A DNA stretch of 59,742 nucleotides from positions 1 through 59,742 of the forward strand of contig CACJMB010000007.1 of assembly GCA_902594405.1 (NCBI GenBank). The letters are read 5' to 3'. Origin of the DNA: an uncultured Pelagibacteraceae bacterium (GTDB lineage Bacteria; Pseudomonadota; Alphaproteobacteria; Pelagibacterales; Pelagibacteraceae). The notes beneath the pieces are model-generated. The model was not told the origin of the DNA, searched no databases, and worked only from the letters and a program-made list of their open reading frames with translations. The position numbers and the translations under genes are program-made. Of this stretch, positions 36,550 to 45,262 are shown one piece after another; the stretch's first letter is position 1; each line of letters starts with the position of its first letter.

Positions 36550-37346
36550 TGAATTTTATTTTTTAATCTCTTAACGATATTAGTAACATTTGTGACAGCA
36601 TTTTGTCTCTTTTCAATTGATTTAGAGATTTCCTTACAAATTGCACTACCAACCACCAAACCATCAGCTTTTTTTAGAGATTTGATTGTTTTTTCTGTAA
36701 TACCAAAGCCAATAACAACATTTTTTGATTTATTATGTTTTTTTATTTTATTGTATTTTTCTAATATTTTCCTCGGGGACACCTTAAGCTTTCCACCCGT
36801 TGTAGATAACATGCTAATATAATAAATCATGTCGTGTGAGTCTTTTATGATTTTTTTTAGTCTTATCTGCGAAGTAGTTGGTGAAACTAATTGAATAAAA
36901 TTAATTCCTTTTTTTTTACATTTTGATGCAAAATTTTTATTTTCAGGATAAGGTAAATCAACAACTATTAAACCATCAACTTTTGATTTTTTACATTTTT
37001 CTAAAAATTTATTTTCATTATATTGATAGATCATGTTGTAATAACCCATCAGGATAATAGGTTTATTTTTTTTTATTTGTTTAAAATTTTTTGCAATTGA
37101 AAATACATCATTAATTTTAATACCGTTTTTAATTGCCCGGTAAGCACTTGTTTGTATTTGTCCTCCATCAGCTATAGGAGTGTTATGTGGAAAACCTAAT
37201 TCACAAATATCTGCATAATTAGAAATTGATTTTAATATTTCTAAGGATTTTTTTTTAGTATTATCACCAGCAACAGTATATGTCAGTAAAGCTGGTCTAT
37301 TCTCTTTTTTTACAGCCGAGAAAGTTTTGCTGATTAATGAATTCAT
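36546..37346 (-). CDS. trpA: Tryptophan synthase alpha subunit
   Basis: A 266-aa TIM barrel that cleaves indole-3-glycerol phosphate to indole. The catalytic Glu and Asp are both present and 11 residues apart ('CELGFPHNTPIADGG', matching Glu49 and Asp60 of the enteric enzyme). The usual 'PFSDP' is replaced by 'PHNTP'. The phosphate-binding loops 'IGFGI' and 'VVGSAI' are present. It overlaps trpB by one base. Confidence 0.95.
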   Translation of the reverse strand: MNSLISKTFSAVKKENRPALLTYTVAGDNTKKKSLEILKSISNYADICELGFPHNTPIADGGQIQTSAYRAIKNGIKINDVFSIAKNFKQIKKNKPIILMGYYNMIYQYNENKFLEKCKKSKVDGLIVVDLPYPENKNFASKCKKKGINFIQLVSPTTSQIRLKKIIKDSHDMIYYISMLSTTGGKLKVSPRKILEKYNKIKKHNKSKNVVIGFGITEKTIKSLKKADGLVVGSAICKEISKSIEKRQNAVTNVTNIVKRLKNKIQ

Positions 37347-38575
37347 TAATTTTTACCCAACCTTTCTCTTAAAATATCTCTATCTTTTTTAGCGTCACCA
37401 CAAGAGTTAACGATTATAATTGTGTCTTTGCTTAATTTTGGAGCAATTTTTATCGCTTCTGCAAATGCATGGCTGGGTTCTAAACTTGGATTAAGTTTTT
37501 CAAATTTAGTTACCATTACATGTGCTTTTAATGCTTCTTCATCGGTTGCATAAGTGTATCTCGCACGTTTTGTATCTTTTAAAAAACAATGTATTGGACT
37601 TACCCCTGGGTAATCTAATCCAGCACTTATTGATTCTGTGTCATTTATTTGACCTTCATTGTTCTGACAAACGTAAGAAGCTGCACCATGTAAAATTCCA
37701 ATTTTAGCATTTCTACTTAAAGGAGCGGCATGGAGTTTAGATTTTTTTGGACCTCCAGCTTCTACACCAATTAATTCTATTTGTGATTTATTAAAATCTA
37801 TAAATTCACTCCAAAAACCATATGCCGAACTCCCACCACCCACACAGTTAATTAATTTAATTTTTTTTGGAATTTTTTTGAATTCTTGTTTAATTTGTAT
37901 TTTTAATTCTCTTGAAATTTGAGCTGTACTCCATCCACAAATTTTCACAAATATATTTGGACCAACTGTACTTCCAACACACATATGTGTAGTATCACAA
38001 TTTGAAACCCAATATCTCATACACTCGCTGACTGCATCAACTAAGGTTTGACTGCCTGAATATACAGGAATTATTTCAGCGCCATTTTTTCTCATTGCAT
38101 CACAATTTGGTTTTTGTCTCTTGATATCTTTTGCACCCATGAAAATTTTACATTTGAGACCAAATTTCTTTGCAGCCATACTTAACATTTTACCAGCATA
38201 ACCAGCGCCAGTGTCACCAACTATATATTTTTTGCCCATAGCCTTACAAATTAAGGCATGAACAGTTGCATTGTATATTTTGTGAGCACCACCATTAGCC
38301 TCCGATACAACTTTGGCCCATATTTGAGCGCCACCCAAATGGTTAGATAAATTTTCTAATTTCACAAATGATGTAGGTGATCCAATATAATTCTTAAAGT
38401 AATAATCTCTCTTTTTTAAAAATTTCTTATTATTTCTTAATTTTGAAAACTCACGTGTTAGATCCTCTACAGGTTTTTTTAAAGTTTCAGGAATAAAACT
38501 TCCTCCAAATTTACTACCCCAAAAACCGTAACGATCATGCTGGTCGATTAGAGGAATTTTTTTTTTAAGTTTCAT
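37346..38575 (-). CDS. trpB: Tryptophan synthase beta subunit, divergent active site
   Basis: A 409-aa PLP enzyme that condenses indole with serine. The PLP lysine is Lys99 in 'NGGAHKIYN'. Counting 22 residues from it, as in the Salmonella enzyme, gives Asp121 ('GDTGAGYAG') where the catalytic Glu109 of 'AETGAGQHG' belongs. The PLP-phosphate loop is 'CVGGGSSAYG' (usual GGGSNA). The pyridine-N partner Ser377 ('NLSGRGDKD') is replaced by Cys392 in 'VNSCGDAKKD'. 'ISAGLDYPGVSP' keeps the conserved Asp. The residues before the Lys (usually KREDLNHTGAHK) are also changed. It lies between trpF (11-base overlap) and trpA (1-base overlap), so a TrpAB role is very likely despite the divergence. Confidence 0.93.
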   Translation of the reverse strand: MKLKKKIPLIDQHDRYGFWGSKFGGSFIPETLKKPVEDLTREFSKLRNNKKFLKKRDYYFKNYIGSPTSFVKLENLSNHLGGAQIWAKVVSEANGGAHKIYNATVHALICKAMGKKYIVGDTGAGYAGKMLSMAAKKFGLKCKIFMGAKDIKRQKPNCDAMRKNGAEIIPVYSGSQTLVDAVSECMRYWVSNCDTTHMCVGSTVGPNIFVKICGWSTAQISRELKIQIKQEFKKIPKKIKLINCVGGGSSAYGFWSEFIDFNKSQIELIGVEAGGPKKSKLHAAPLSRNAKIGILHGAASYVCQNNEGQINDTESISAGLDYPGVSPIHCFLKDTKRARYTYATDEEALKAHVMVTKFEKLNPSLEPSHAFAEAIKIAPKLSKDTIIIVNSCGDAKKDRDILRERLGKN

Positions 38576-39194
38576 TTTTTAATTCATTTAAATTGTTTAA
38601 AAAAATATCTATTTTGGATGTATCTTTTAATCCAGAAGTTTCCAAGCCTCCAGATAAATCTAAGTAATTGGCAATTTTTTTATAATTTTTTAGATTATCG
38701 TCGAATTTTATATTACCAGCTAGCATTAATTCCTTATTTAATTTGATATTTTTAATCAAGTTGTGATCAAAGCTATGACTTTTTTCATAACCTTTGCTAT
38801 CAAATAAATATACATCTGTTACATCAACAAATGACTTATATCCAAGAACATCAGACTCGTCTTTAATTGTTAAAGCCGTAATAATCTTTTTTTGATATTT
38901 TTGTTTTATATTTTTAATTTTATGAGGAGTACAGTCATACAATTGATAATAATCAAAAGGTAAATTTTTTATTTCTTCTAAAATCTCATCATCAGGTTTT
39001 ACTAAAACAGCAACAAATTCACTTTTGTTCTTTTTAACATTTAATAATTTTTTTAAAGAGTCAATTTCAACATACCTTGAGCTTTTTGGATAATTACAAA
39101 TGAAGCCAATAAATTTTGGAGGATAGGGATGATTTATTAAGAAATTTAAAGTGTCAGAGTCTTTTATACCACAAATCTTACAACCTTTGATCAT
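38565..39194 (-). CDS. trpF: Phosphoribosylanthranilate isomerase
   Basis: A 209-aa TIM barrel with the N-terminal 'KICGIKDSDTLNFL' (catalytic Cys), 'FIGFICNYPKSSRYV', 'YQLYDCTP' and the phosphate loop region 'LDLSGGLETSGLKD'. The catalytic Asp is best placed in 'FVDVTDVYLFDSKG'. It catalyses the Amadori rearrangement before IGP synthase. The family is degenerate here: 'YQLYDC' replaces the common 'VQLHG'. Overlaps pyrF by 4 bases and trpB by 11. Confidence 0.88.
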   Translation of the reverse strand: MIKGCKICGIKDSDTLNFLINHPYPPKFIGFICNYPKSSRYVEIDSLKKLLNVKKNKSEFVAVLVKPDDEILEEIKNLPFDYYQLYDCTPHKIKNIKQKYQKKIITALTIKDESDVLGYKSFVDVTDVYLFDSKGYEKSHSFDHNLIKNIKLNKELMLAGNIKFDDNLKNYKKIANYLDLSGGLETSGLKDTSKIDIFLNNLNELKNET

Positions 39195-39886
39195 CTATTT
39201 AAATGATCGACAAGTTTTTTAGTATTATTTTTTATATTACCTTTTGTAAGAGATCTTCCTATTACAATACCAGAAACATTATTTTTAAAAGCTTGTTTAG
39301 GTGTCATAATTCTCTTTTGATCATTTGAACTATCACCAGGCAATCTTATTCCTGGGGTTATGATTAATAAATTTTTGTATCTTTTACGAACCATTATAGC
39401 TTCTTGAGCAGAACAAACTATACCATCACATCCTGACTTTTTAATTAATGATGCTTGTTTTAAAACCAACTGTTTTACATTTTTTGTATGACCTATCTCT
39501 TTAAGTGATTTATTATCAAGACTTGTTAAAATTGTAACTCCTAAAACTTTTAAATTTTTATTTATTTTTTTTGCTTTTTTTTTTATTGATTTTAGCATTT
39601 CCAAACCACCGTTTACATGCACTGTAATATATTTACATTTTTTTAAATCTTTTAAGCTATCAATGGCAGATAATGCTGTTTGAGGAATATCATTTATTTT
39701 CAAATCTAACCAAAAATCTTTTTTAAACTTTTCTAAAAATTTTCGCCCATTCTTCGAATAAAAGAATTGAAGGCCAAATTTAGGAATTATTTTTAATTTA
39801 TTTGAATTAGTTTGATTAATTATTTTTTTTATTTGACTAAGATTTGATGTATCACAAGCTACAAAAATACTTTTATTCTTCATCAT
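39191..39886 (-). CDS. pyrF: Orotidine 5'-phosphate decarboxylase
   Basis: A 231-aa TIM barrel making UMP from OMP. 'VACDTSNL' (first Asp), the catalytic 'WLDLKINDIPQTA' (Asp-Lys-x-x-Asp) and phosphate-binding 'TPGIRLPGDSSNDQKR' and 'GIVIGRSLT' are visible. Met2 at 39883 is an equally good start. It overlaps ihfB by 14 bases and trpF by 4, in the common alphaproteobacterial ihfB-pyrF-trpF-trpB-trpA order. Confidence 0.95.
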   Translation of the reverse strand: MMKNKSIFVACDTSNLSQIKKIINQTNSNKLKIIPKFGLQFFYSKNGRKFLEKFKKDFWLDLKINDIPQTALSAIDSLKDLKKCKYITVHVNGGLEMLKSIKKKAKKINKNLKVLGVTILTSLDNKSLKEIGHTKNVKQLVLKQASLIKKSGCDGIVCSAQEAIMVRKRYKNLLIITPGIRLPGDSSNDQKRIMTPKQAFKNNVSGIVIGRSLTKGNIKNNTKKLVDHLNR

Positions 39887-40163
39887 TTAATTTTTTAAAC
39901 AAATCTTTAGACATTTTAAAGTGGATAGTTTTCTTTTCTGGAGTGTTTACTTTTTCTCCAGTTTTAGGATTTCTTGAAATCCTTGCTTTTTGAATATTTG
40001 TTGAAAAAACACCAAAACCTCTTAGCTCTACTCTATCCCCTCTTCTAAGGGCTCTTTTTATTTCACCTAGTATTATGTTGGTAAATTTTTCAAGATCTTT
40101 CTTAAGAAAATTTGGATAATTGTTTGATAGTTGTTTTAAAAGGGCTGATTTTACAATTGTCAA
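39873..40163 (-). CDS. ihfB: Integration host factor beta subunit
   Basis: A 96-aa HU/IHF-fold DNA-bending protein. 'GDRVELRGFGVFST' leads to the beta-arm 'ARISRNPKTGEKVNTP' with the intercalating Pro, then 'FKMSKDLFKKLN'. Position immediately after rpsA supports IhfB rather than HU. It shapes the nucleoid as a heterodimer with IhfA, not in this window. The gap to rpsA is 16 bases. Confidence 0.9.
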   Translation of the reverse strand: MTIVKSALLKQLSNNYPNFLKKDLEKFTNIILGEIKRALRRGDRVELRGFGVFSTNIQKARISRNPKTGEKVNTPEKKTIHFKMSKDLFKKLNDEE

Positions 40164-40179
40164 CTTTACTATTTTTAAA

Positions 40180-41907
40180 TTATTCTTTTTCTTCTTCTTT
40201 TTTCTTTAGATCATCAGATAGTGACGAAAATGGAAGATTTTTTCCTGAGCCTTCAGATCCATATTTCTCTAAAGCTTCTTTTTTTTCTATTTCTTCAAGA
40301 AGCTTAATACTCAATGACACTTTCCTTTTGTCTAAATCAAGTTCAGCTATTGCACAATCAAGTTTTTCTCCACCAGTCCATCTACTTGGTCTAGCATCAG
40401 CAGCATTAATGGCTATGGCAGATTTCTTAATTTGGAAGTCCATCTCACATCCCTCTGGTCTTACAATCAATCCTTTATTATCAGTTGCAACAACTTTAAC
40501 AGTTATCGTTTGATTTTTTGATTTATCTTTGAACCAATCAAAAGGATCAGCCTGTGTTTGTCTTAATCCAACTCTAATTTTTTGCTCTGATACTCTAATT
40601 TCTAAAATTTTTACTTTAATTTTATCACCTTTTTTATATTTTGATAATTCTTCCTCACCATTATTCAAATATGTCAGATCATTGCAGTGTAAAAATGCAT
40701 CAATATCTATATTTTCTATTTTCACAAAAAGAGAATAATCATTTTTATTCACAACTTCACCTTCAACAATTGTGTCAACGGGATATTTATTTTGGAATAT
40801 TTCATATGGGTTTTCTTGAGTTAATCTGTGGGAAATAGCCACTCTTCTTTTATCTTTATCTATTTCTGTAATAACACAATCTATTTCGTCACCTATTCTA
40901 AACATTTTTTTCGCTGAAATATTTTTTTTAGTCCAGCTAAGTTCACTTGAATGAAGCAGAGTTGTTAAACCAGGTTCTAGTTCACAAAAAGCACCAAAGT
41001 CCATTAATTTCACAACTTTTACTTTATAAGCTTTATTTAACTCATAATTTTCAATATGTTCAAATGGATCTGGTGATAATTGTTTTACAGAACAACCAAC
41101 TTGTAGTTTTTCTTTATCCACACTTATAACTTTAAGGTCATGTTTCTCACCAATATTAAAAACTTCATCGGGATGGTTCACTCTTGAATAAGAAATTTCC
41201 TGCAAATGAACCAAAACATCTAGTTCACCGTTAACATTAAAAAAACATCCAAAAGTACTATAACCTTTTACTTCTGCTCCTTTAATAATATCTCCAACTT
41301 TATATTTTTCTACAATTTTAGCTTTATCCTCTTTTTTGAAAGAGGAAATAATTTCTCTTCTTGATACACATGCATTACCTCTAACTTTATCTAATTTTAT
41401 TAGAGCAAATTTTTGTGGTTCATTCATTAAATGACTAATATCTTTCAAAGGCTTATCACTAATTTGTGATCCAGGTAAAAACATTAAAGAACCTGTATCA
41501 ATATGTTCTACTATACAACCACCTTTACACTTTGAAGTTATTTTACCCATTATCGGCTCATTTTTTTCATATGCTTCAACCAATTTATCCCAACCTTTAA
41601 TTTTTTGAGCTTTTGATGCTGAAACTAAAACTTCTCCATTTCTATCCTCAATCTTTTCAAGTAAAACTGGTATATTTTCACCAACTTTTATTTTTTCTGA
41701 CAAACCCATACTTTTTAGTTCATTTATATCTAGAACTGGTTCACTTTTTAAACCTTCAATAAATAAAAAAACAAATTTTTCAGTTATTTTGTTAATTTTA
41801 CCATCTATTATTTTACCTTCTTCAATTTGAAGTTTTGAAAGCTGACTGTTAAGCAATTTTTCAAATTCTTTTGATGCAGGATTTGAAAGGTCTTTATATA
41901 TTTCCAT
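40180..41907 (-). CDS. rpsA: 30S ribosomal protein S1
   Basis: A 575-aa protein made of six S1/OB repeats, each ending in a 'V..ID....R...S' type turn ('EIDKDKRRVAISHRL', 'ISVDKEKLQVGCSVKQ', 'ELDLDKRKVSLSIK'). The central repeats have the RNA-contact 'FGAFCELEPGLTTLLHSSEL' pattern in short blocks. S1 brings mRNA to the 30S subunit and matters most for messages with weak ribosome-binding sites, which are common here. The tail is Lys/Glu-rich. Its start overlaps the cmk stop by 14 bases. Confidence 0.97.
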   Translation of the reverse strand: MEIYKDLSNPASKEFEKLLNSQLSKLQIEEGKIIDGKINKITEKFVFLFIEGLKSEPVLDINELKSMGLSEKIKVGENIPVLLEKIEDRNGEVLVSASKAQKIKGWDKLVEAYEKNEPIMGKITSKCKGGCIVEHIDTGSLMFLPGSQISDKPLKDISHLMNEPQKFALIKLDKVRGNACVSRREIISSFKKEDKAKIVEKYKVGDIIKGAEVKGYSTFGCFFNVNGELDVLVHLQEISYSRVNHPDEVFNIGEKHDLKVISVDKEKLQVGCSVKQLSPDPFEHIENYELNKAYKVKVVKLMDFGAFCELEPGLTTLLHSSELSWTKKNISAKKMFRIGDEIDCVITEIDKDKRRVAISHRLTQENPYEIFQNKYPVDTIVEGEVVNKNDYSLFVKIENIDIDAFLHCNDLTYLNNGEEELSKYKKGDKIKVKILEIRVSEQKIRVGLRQTQADPFDWFKDKSKNQTITVKVVATDNKGLIVRPEGCEMDFQIKKSAIAINAADARPSRWTGGEKLDCAIAELDLDKRKVSLSIKLLEEIEKKEALEKYGSEGSGKNLPFSSLSDDLKKKEEEKE

Positions 41908-42562
41908 TAAGCAATATTTTTTTGTCTATAATTTTTTTTATTTTTAAAAAACAGGCTCTTTTAGATAAATTTGTTGTATTTATCAATACTGAATCTTTAG
42001 TTTTCTTAAGTGGTGCAACTTTTCTTGTAAAGTCTCTTTTATCACGTAATTTAATGCTTTTAAGCACTTCACCAAAGGAAATATTCATTTTAAGCTTTTT
42101 TAATTCTTTATATCTTCGGATTGCTCTTGTTTTTATATTTGCAGTGATAAAAAATTTAAAATTTGCGTCTGGCAAAATATTGTATGTAATATCCCGTCCA
42201 TCAAGACAAGAACCATGAAACTTCTTTGGAGGATTATAAGCAAATCTGAGTTGAAATTTATTAACAATATTTCTAATAGATTTACTTTTTGCAATTAAAG
42301 AGGCCTCTGCACCAACTTTGTTGGAAAGTAATTCTTTTTTATTTAAATCTTCAATTTTTAAATTATTTATTTTTTTTTTTGCAAAGTTTAAATTGAATTT
42401 TTTAGGATATCTTAATTTGTTTAAAGCGAGTACTCGGTAAGCTTTACCAGTATCTAAATATAAAAGATTATAATGTTTAGAAATTTGTTTTGCTAATGTA
42501 CCAGCACCAGCCGCAGCAGGTGAGTCTATTGCTATTTTTATAATATTTTTCCTTTTTATCAT
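41894..42562 (-). CDS. cmk: Cytidylate kinase with altered P-loop
   Basis: A 222-aa (d)CMP kinase between aroA and rpsA, its usual place. The family P-loop is G-P-[AS]-A-[AS]-G-K-G-T; here it reads 'DSPAAAGAGTLAK' (about residues 13-25), with Ser for Gly and Ala for the Walker A Lys. The codons are unambiguous (GGT GCT GGT). The next conserved block, normally DTG[AL][ML]YR, is 'DTGKAYR' and brings in a Lys not usual there. 'DGRDITYNILPDANFKFFITA' (in short blocks), 'RAIRRYKEL' and 'RDKRDFTRKVAPL' are otherwise normal. The gene is intact and conserved in place, so it is probably functional by a modified mechanism, or is degenerating. Confidence 0.88.
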   Translation of the reverse strand: MIKRKNIIKIAIDSPAAAGAGTLAKQISKHYNLLYLDTGKAYRVLALNKLRYPKKFNLNFAKKKINNLKIEDLNKKELLSNKVGAEASLIAKSKSIRNIVNKFQLRFAYNPPKKFHGSCLDGRDITYNILPDANFKFFITANIKTRAIRRYKELKKLKMNISFGEVLKSIKLRDKRDFTRKVAPLKKTKDSVLINTTNLSKRACFLKIKKIIDKKILLNGNI

Positions 42563-43881
42563 TTTTTTTTTAACAAATTAATAATTTTTAAAAAATCTGG
42601 AAAGGAAGTATTTATAGATTCTTTGTTATAAATTTTCCAATAGCCACCAAAAGATAAAGCAGCAATTACGCTGGTCATAAATACCCTGTGGTCATTTAAA
42701 TAATTTTTAATAACAATTTTTTTATTAATTTTTAAATTTGGATTTCCAAAAATTTTAATTGAAGAATTGGTTGTAATGGTTTTGATACCTAATTCATTTA
42801 AAATTTTAGCTCCCCATTTAAGTCTAGGACTTTCTTTTTGATTTAATTCTTCCAATTTTTTAAAATATGAGATTCCATTTGCTTTTGCTGCAACTAGAAA
42901 AATTACTAAAAATTCATCAATAGCACCACTATTTAATTCTGGGGGACAGTTTATAGGTTTTATTTTTGTTGGACTTATTACTTCTATATCAGCAATTATC
43001 TCCCCTTTATATTTTTTTTTATTTTTAAAAAAAATTTTTATACCCATCATTTTCAAAATTTTTATTACTCCAGTTCTTGATGGATTTATATTCACACTAT
43101 TAATTATTAATTTTGAATTTGAACAAAGTACCGTTAGTATGATGAAAAATGCACTTGAGCTGATGTCTGCCGGTATTTTATAATTTAGTGATTTAAATTT
43201 TTTAAAATTACTCACTTTAATAATATCATAAAATTTATTTTTTTTTATAGATATTGGTAAATTCAAATATTTACATAATAGTTCCGTATGATTTCTAGAC
43301 TTTTTTGCTTTAATTAAGGTGCTACCTTTAGATCTCAAGGCTCCAAAAATTACCGAACTTTTACATTGAGCAGACCCTTTTTTTTCAAAATATGTTATTG
43401 GCTTCAAGTTAGAAGAACCTTGTATTATAAGGGGCAAATTTTTTTTATTTTTTAATTTAAATTTTGCACCAAATTCAGATAATGGATCGCTAATTCTTTT
43501 AAAATCTCTTTTTGATAAGCTATTATCTCCTATTAATTTTATAGGAAATGGAGAATTGATTAATAAACCTAATATTAGTCTACCTAAAGTTCCAGAATTT
43601 TTAGCATCAATAACTATATTTTTTTTGTATTTATATCCATCAATTCCTTGTCCATAAATTTTGCAAAAATTATTTTTAAATTGAACTTTAATACCTAATT
43701 TTTTAACTGCATCTAAAGCAGCAGTAACATCCTCTGAAATCAAAAGATTATCTGCTTTAGATACACCCGAAGCTAGAGAGGAGAGTAATACCCATCTTAT
43801 ACTTAAGCTTTTATCTCCACTAACAGTTATTTTTTTATTAAACTTTTTAATTTTATTATTAATTATTAAAGGATTATTCAT
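42559..43881 (-). CDS. aroA: 3-phosphoshikimate 1-carboxyvinyltransferase (EPSP synthase)
   Basis: A 440-aa EPSP synthase, the sixth shikimate step. The N-terminal 'SGDKSLSIRWVLLSSLASG' keeps the catalytic Lys, but 'SHR' of the common KSISHR is 'SIR'. 'NSGTLGRLILGLL' stands for NSGT-x-xRL, 'SAQCKSSVIFGAL' for the QxKSA region, 'SRNHTELL', 'PADISSSAFF' and 'LNDHRVFMTSVIAAL' for the DHR block. Overlaps cmk by 4 bases. With aroB, aroK, trp and pheA genes it makes the window rich in aromatic synthesis. Confidence 0.93.
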   Translation of the reverse strand: MNNPLIINNKIKKFNKKITVSGDKSLSIRWVLLSSLASGVSKADNLLISEDVTAALDAVKKLGIKVQFKNNFCKIYGQGIDGYKYKKNIVIDAKNSGTLGRLILGLLINSPFPIKLIGDNSLSKRDFKRISDPLSEFGAKFKLKNKKNLPLIIQGSSNLKPITYFEKKGSAQCKSSVIFGALRSKGSTLIKAKKSRNHTELLCKYLNLPISIKKNKFYDIIKVSNFKKFKSLNYKIPADISSSAFFIILTVLCSNSKLIINSVNINPSRTGVIKILKMMGIKIFFKNKKKYKGEIIADIEVISPTKIKPINCPPELNSGAIDEFLVIFLVAAKANGISYFKKLEELNQKESPRLKWGAKILNELGIKTITTNSSIKIFGNPNLKINKKIVIKNYLNDHRVFMTSVIAALSFGGYWKIYNKESINTSFPDFLKIINLLKKK

Positions 43882-43887
43882 TTACAA

Positions 43888-44664
43888 TTACTTAAAGCTG
43901 AAGCTATCACCAAAATAAGCATCTTTAGCTTTAATATTTTTAACTAAATTTGAAGGTGAGTCTAACGCAATATTTCTTCCATTGCTTAAAATCATAGCCA
44001 CATCTACGCATGCAAGTAAATCTCTTGCCTGATGATCGCAAATACAAATTGTAATTTGATTTTCTTTTTGTAGTTCTACAATTATTTCTTGTAGCATTTT
44101 AATTGTAAGTACATCTAAGGCAGCAAAACATTCATCTAATAATAGGACTTTTGGTTCACTTAATAGAGATAAGGCAATAACTAATTTTTTTTTTTGGCCT
44201 CCTGATAGAAATTTAGCTTTTATATCTTTTAAATTATCTAATTCAAACCTTGATATTAGAAAATTCACTCTGTTTAATCTTTGATTTTTATCATCTATTA
44301 CAATTTCACTTATAGCTTTAAGGTTTTCATAAAGTGAAAGATCGTTAAAGTAGCCTCCATATTGAGGCACATAACCTACTTTATATTTTTTGGTTCTTAA
44401 ATATATGGGATAATCTATAACATCTTCGCCAGCAATTTTTATTTTGCCACTTTTGGGTTTAATCAAGCCAGTAATCAAATTAAATATAGTTGATTTACCA
44501 ACACCATTTGGCCCAAGCATGCCAAAGATTTGACCTTCATTAATTTTAAAATTCAAATTATCTAAAATTAGTCTATTGCCATAAGCCAATGATACATTTT
44601 CAAATTCAATTATCGAATTTAATTTTTTAAAAGATTTAATTCTAAATTTTTTAATTATCGCCAT
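43888..44664 (-). CDS. lptB: LPS export ABC transporter ATP-binding protein
   Basis: A 258-aa ABC ATPase: Walker A 'GPNGVGKST', Q-loop 'VGYVPQYGGYF', signature 'FLSGGQKKKLVIALSLLS', Walker B 'VLLLDECFAALD' and His switch 'ICDHQA'. Placement next to an LptC-like gene and kdsD identifies LptB, which powers lipopolysaccharide extraction by LptFG. LptB usually has 'LSGGERRR'; the K-rich version fits this Lys-rich proteome. The first ~18 residues may be an over-long start. It overlaps lptC by 14 bases. Confidence 0.88.
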   Translation of the reverse strand: MAIIKKFRIKSFKKLNSIIEFENVSLAYGNRLILDNLNFKINEGQIFGMLGPNGVGKSTIFNLITGLIKPKSGKIKIAGEDVIDYPIYLRTKKYKVGYVPQYGGYFNDLSLYENLKAISEIVIDDKNQRLNRVNFLISRFELDNLKDIKAKFLSGGQKKKLVIALSLLSEPKVLLLDECFAALDVLTIKMLQEIIVELQKENQITICICDHQARDLLACVDVAMILSNGRNIALDSPSNLVKNIKAKDAYFGDSFSFK

Positions 44665-45262
44665 TTTTATTATTTTTAATAATTACTTTATCTTTATTCT
44701 GGTACATATAAATTTTTGAGTCTTTTGTGTCTAAATTCATTTCTATGACATCAGCTTTTAAAGTATTTTCTAGGTTTGTAAAAATAACTTCTTTTGATAT
44801 TACCATTGAATTTCTATTTATTGAAAAATCAAGATATTCACTTTCAATTTTATTATCTAAATAGGTAACTATTACATTTTTAGAAAAAATAGTATCAAAA
44901 TTATTTGCATTATATTTTCCAAAATCTGATGTTATTTCAATATTATTTGAATTTTTTAACTTAATTATTGCTCTTACCTTATTTAAAAAAATTATATTTT
45001 TATCAGAAAAATCAATTTCACCTTTATCAGCAAAAATAAGATATTCGTTTCCCTTTATGTCCTTTGAGGAATAACTCACATCCTCTAACGTATTTAAGCT
45101 GCCAATAGTTTCCTCATTTTCAGCAACCTTTTCTTTATTGTTGTCTTCAATAATTAATTCTGTTTTGGAGATATTATTAATTTTTGAACTGTTAAAGTAG
45201 TAGGTCCCTAAAATTAATAACAAAAAAAATATTATAAATATATATATTTTTTTAATTTTCAT
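44651..45262 (-). CDS. lptC: LptC-like LPS export periplasmic protein
   Basis: 203 aa with one N-terminal membrane anchor ('IYIFIIFFLLLILGTYYF') and a periplasmic beta-rich part with repeating 'GEIDFSDKNIIFLNKV', 'TIFSKNVIVTYLDNKIESEYL' (in blocks) and 'TLKADVIEMNLDTKDSKIYM'. This is the beta-jellyroll pattern of LptC/LptA (OstA-like) proteins. The membrane anchor and place between kdsD and lptB favour LptC. A separate lptA, normally between lptC and lptB, is missing here. Confidence is moderate because the sequence is low in complexity. Confidence 0.75.
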   Translation of the reverse strand: MKIKKIYIFIIFFLLLILGTYYFNSSKINNISKTELIIEDNNKEKVAENEETIGSLNTLEDVSYSSKDIKGNEYLIFADKGEIDFSDKNIIFLNKVRAIIKLKNSNNIEITSDFGKYNANNFDTIFSKNVIVTYLDNKIESEYLDFSINRNSMVISKEVIFTNLENTLKADVIEMNLDTKDSKIYMYQNKDKVIIKNNKNGDN

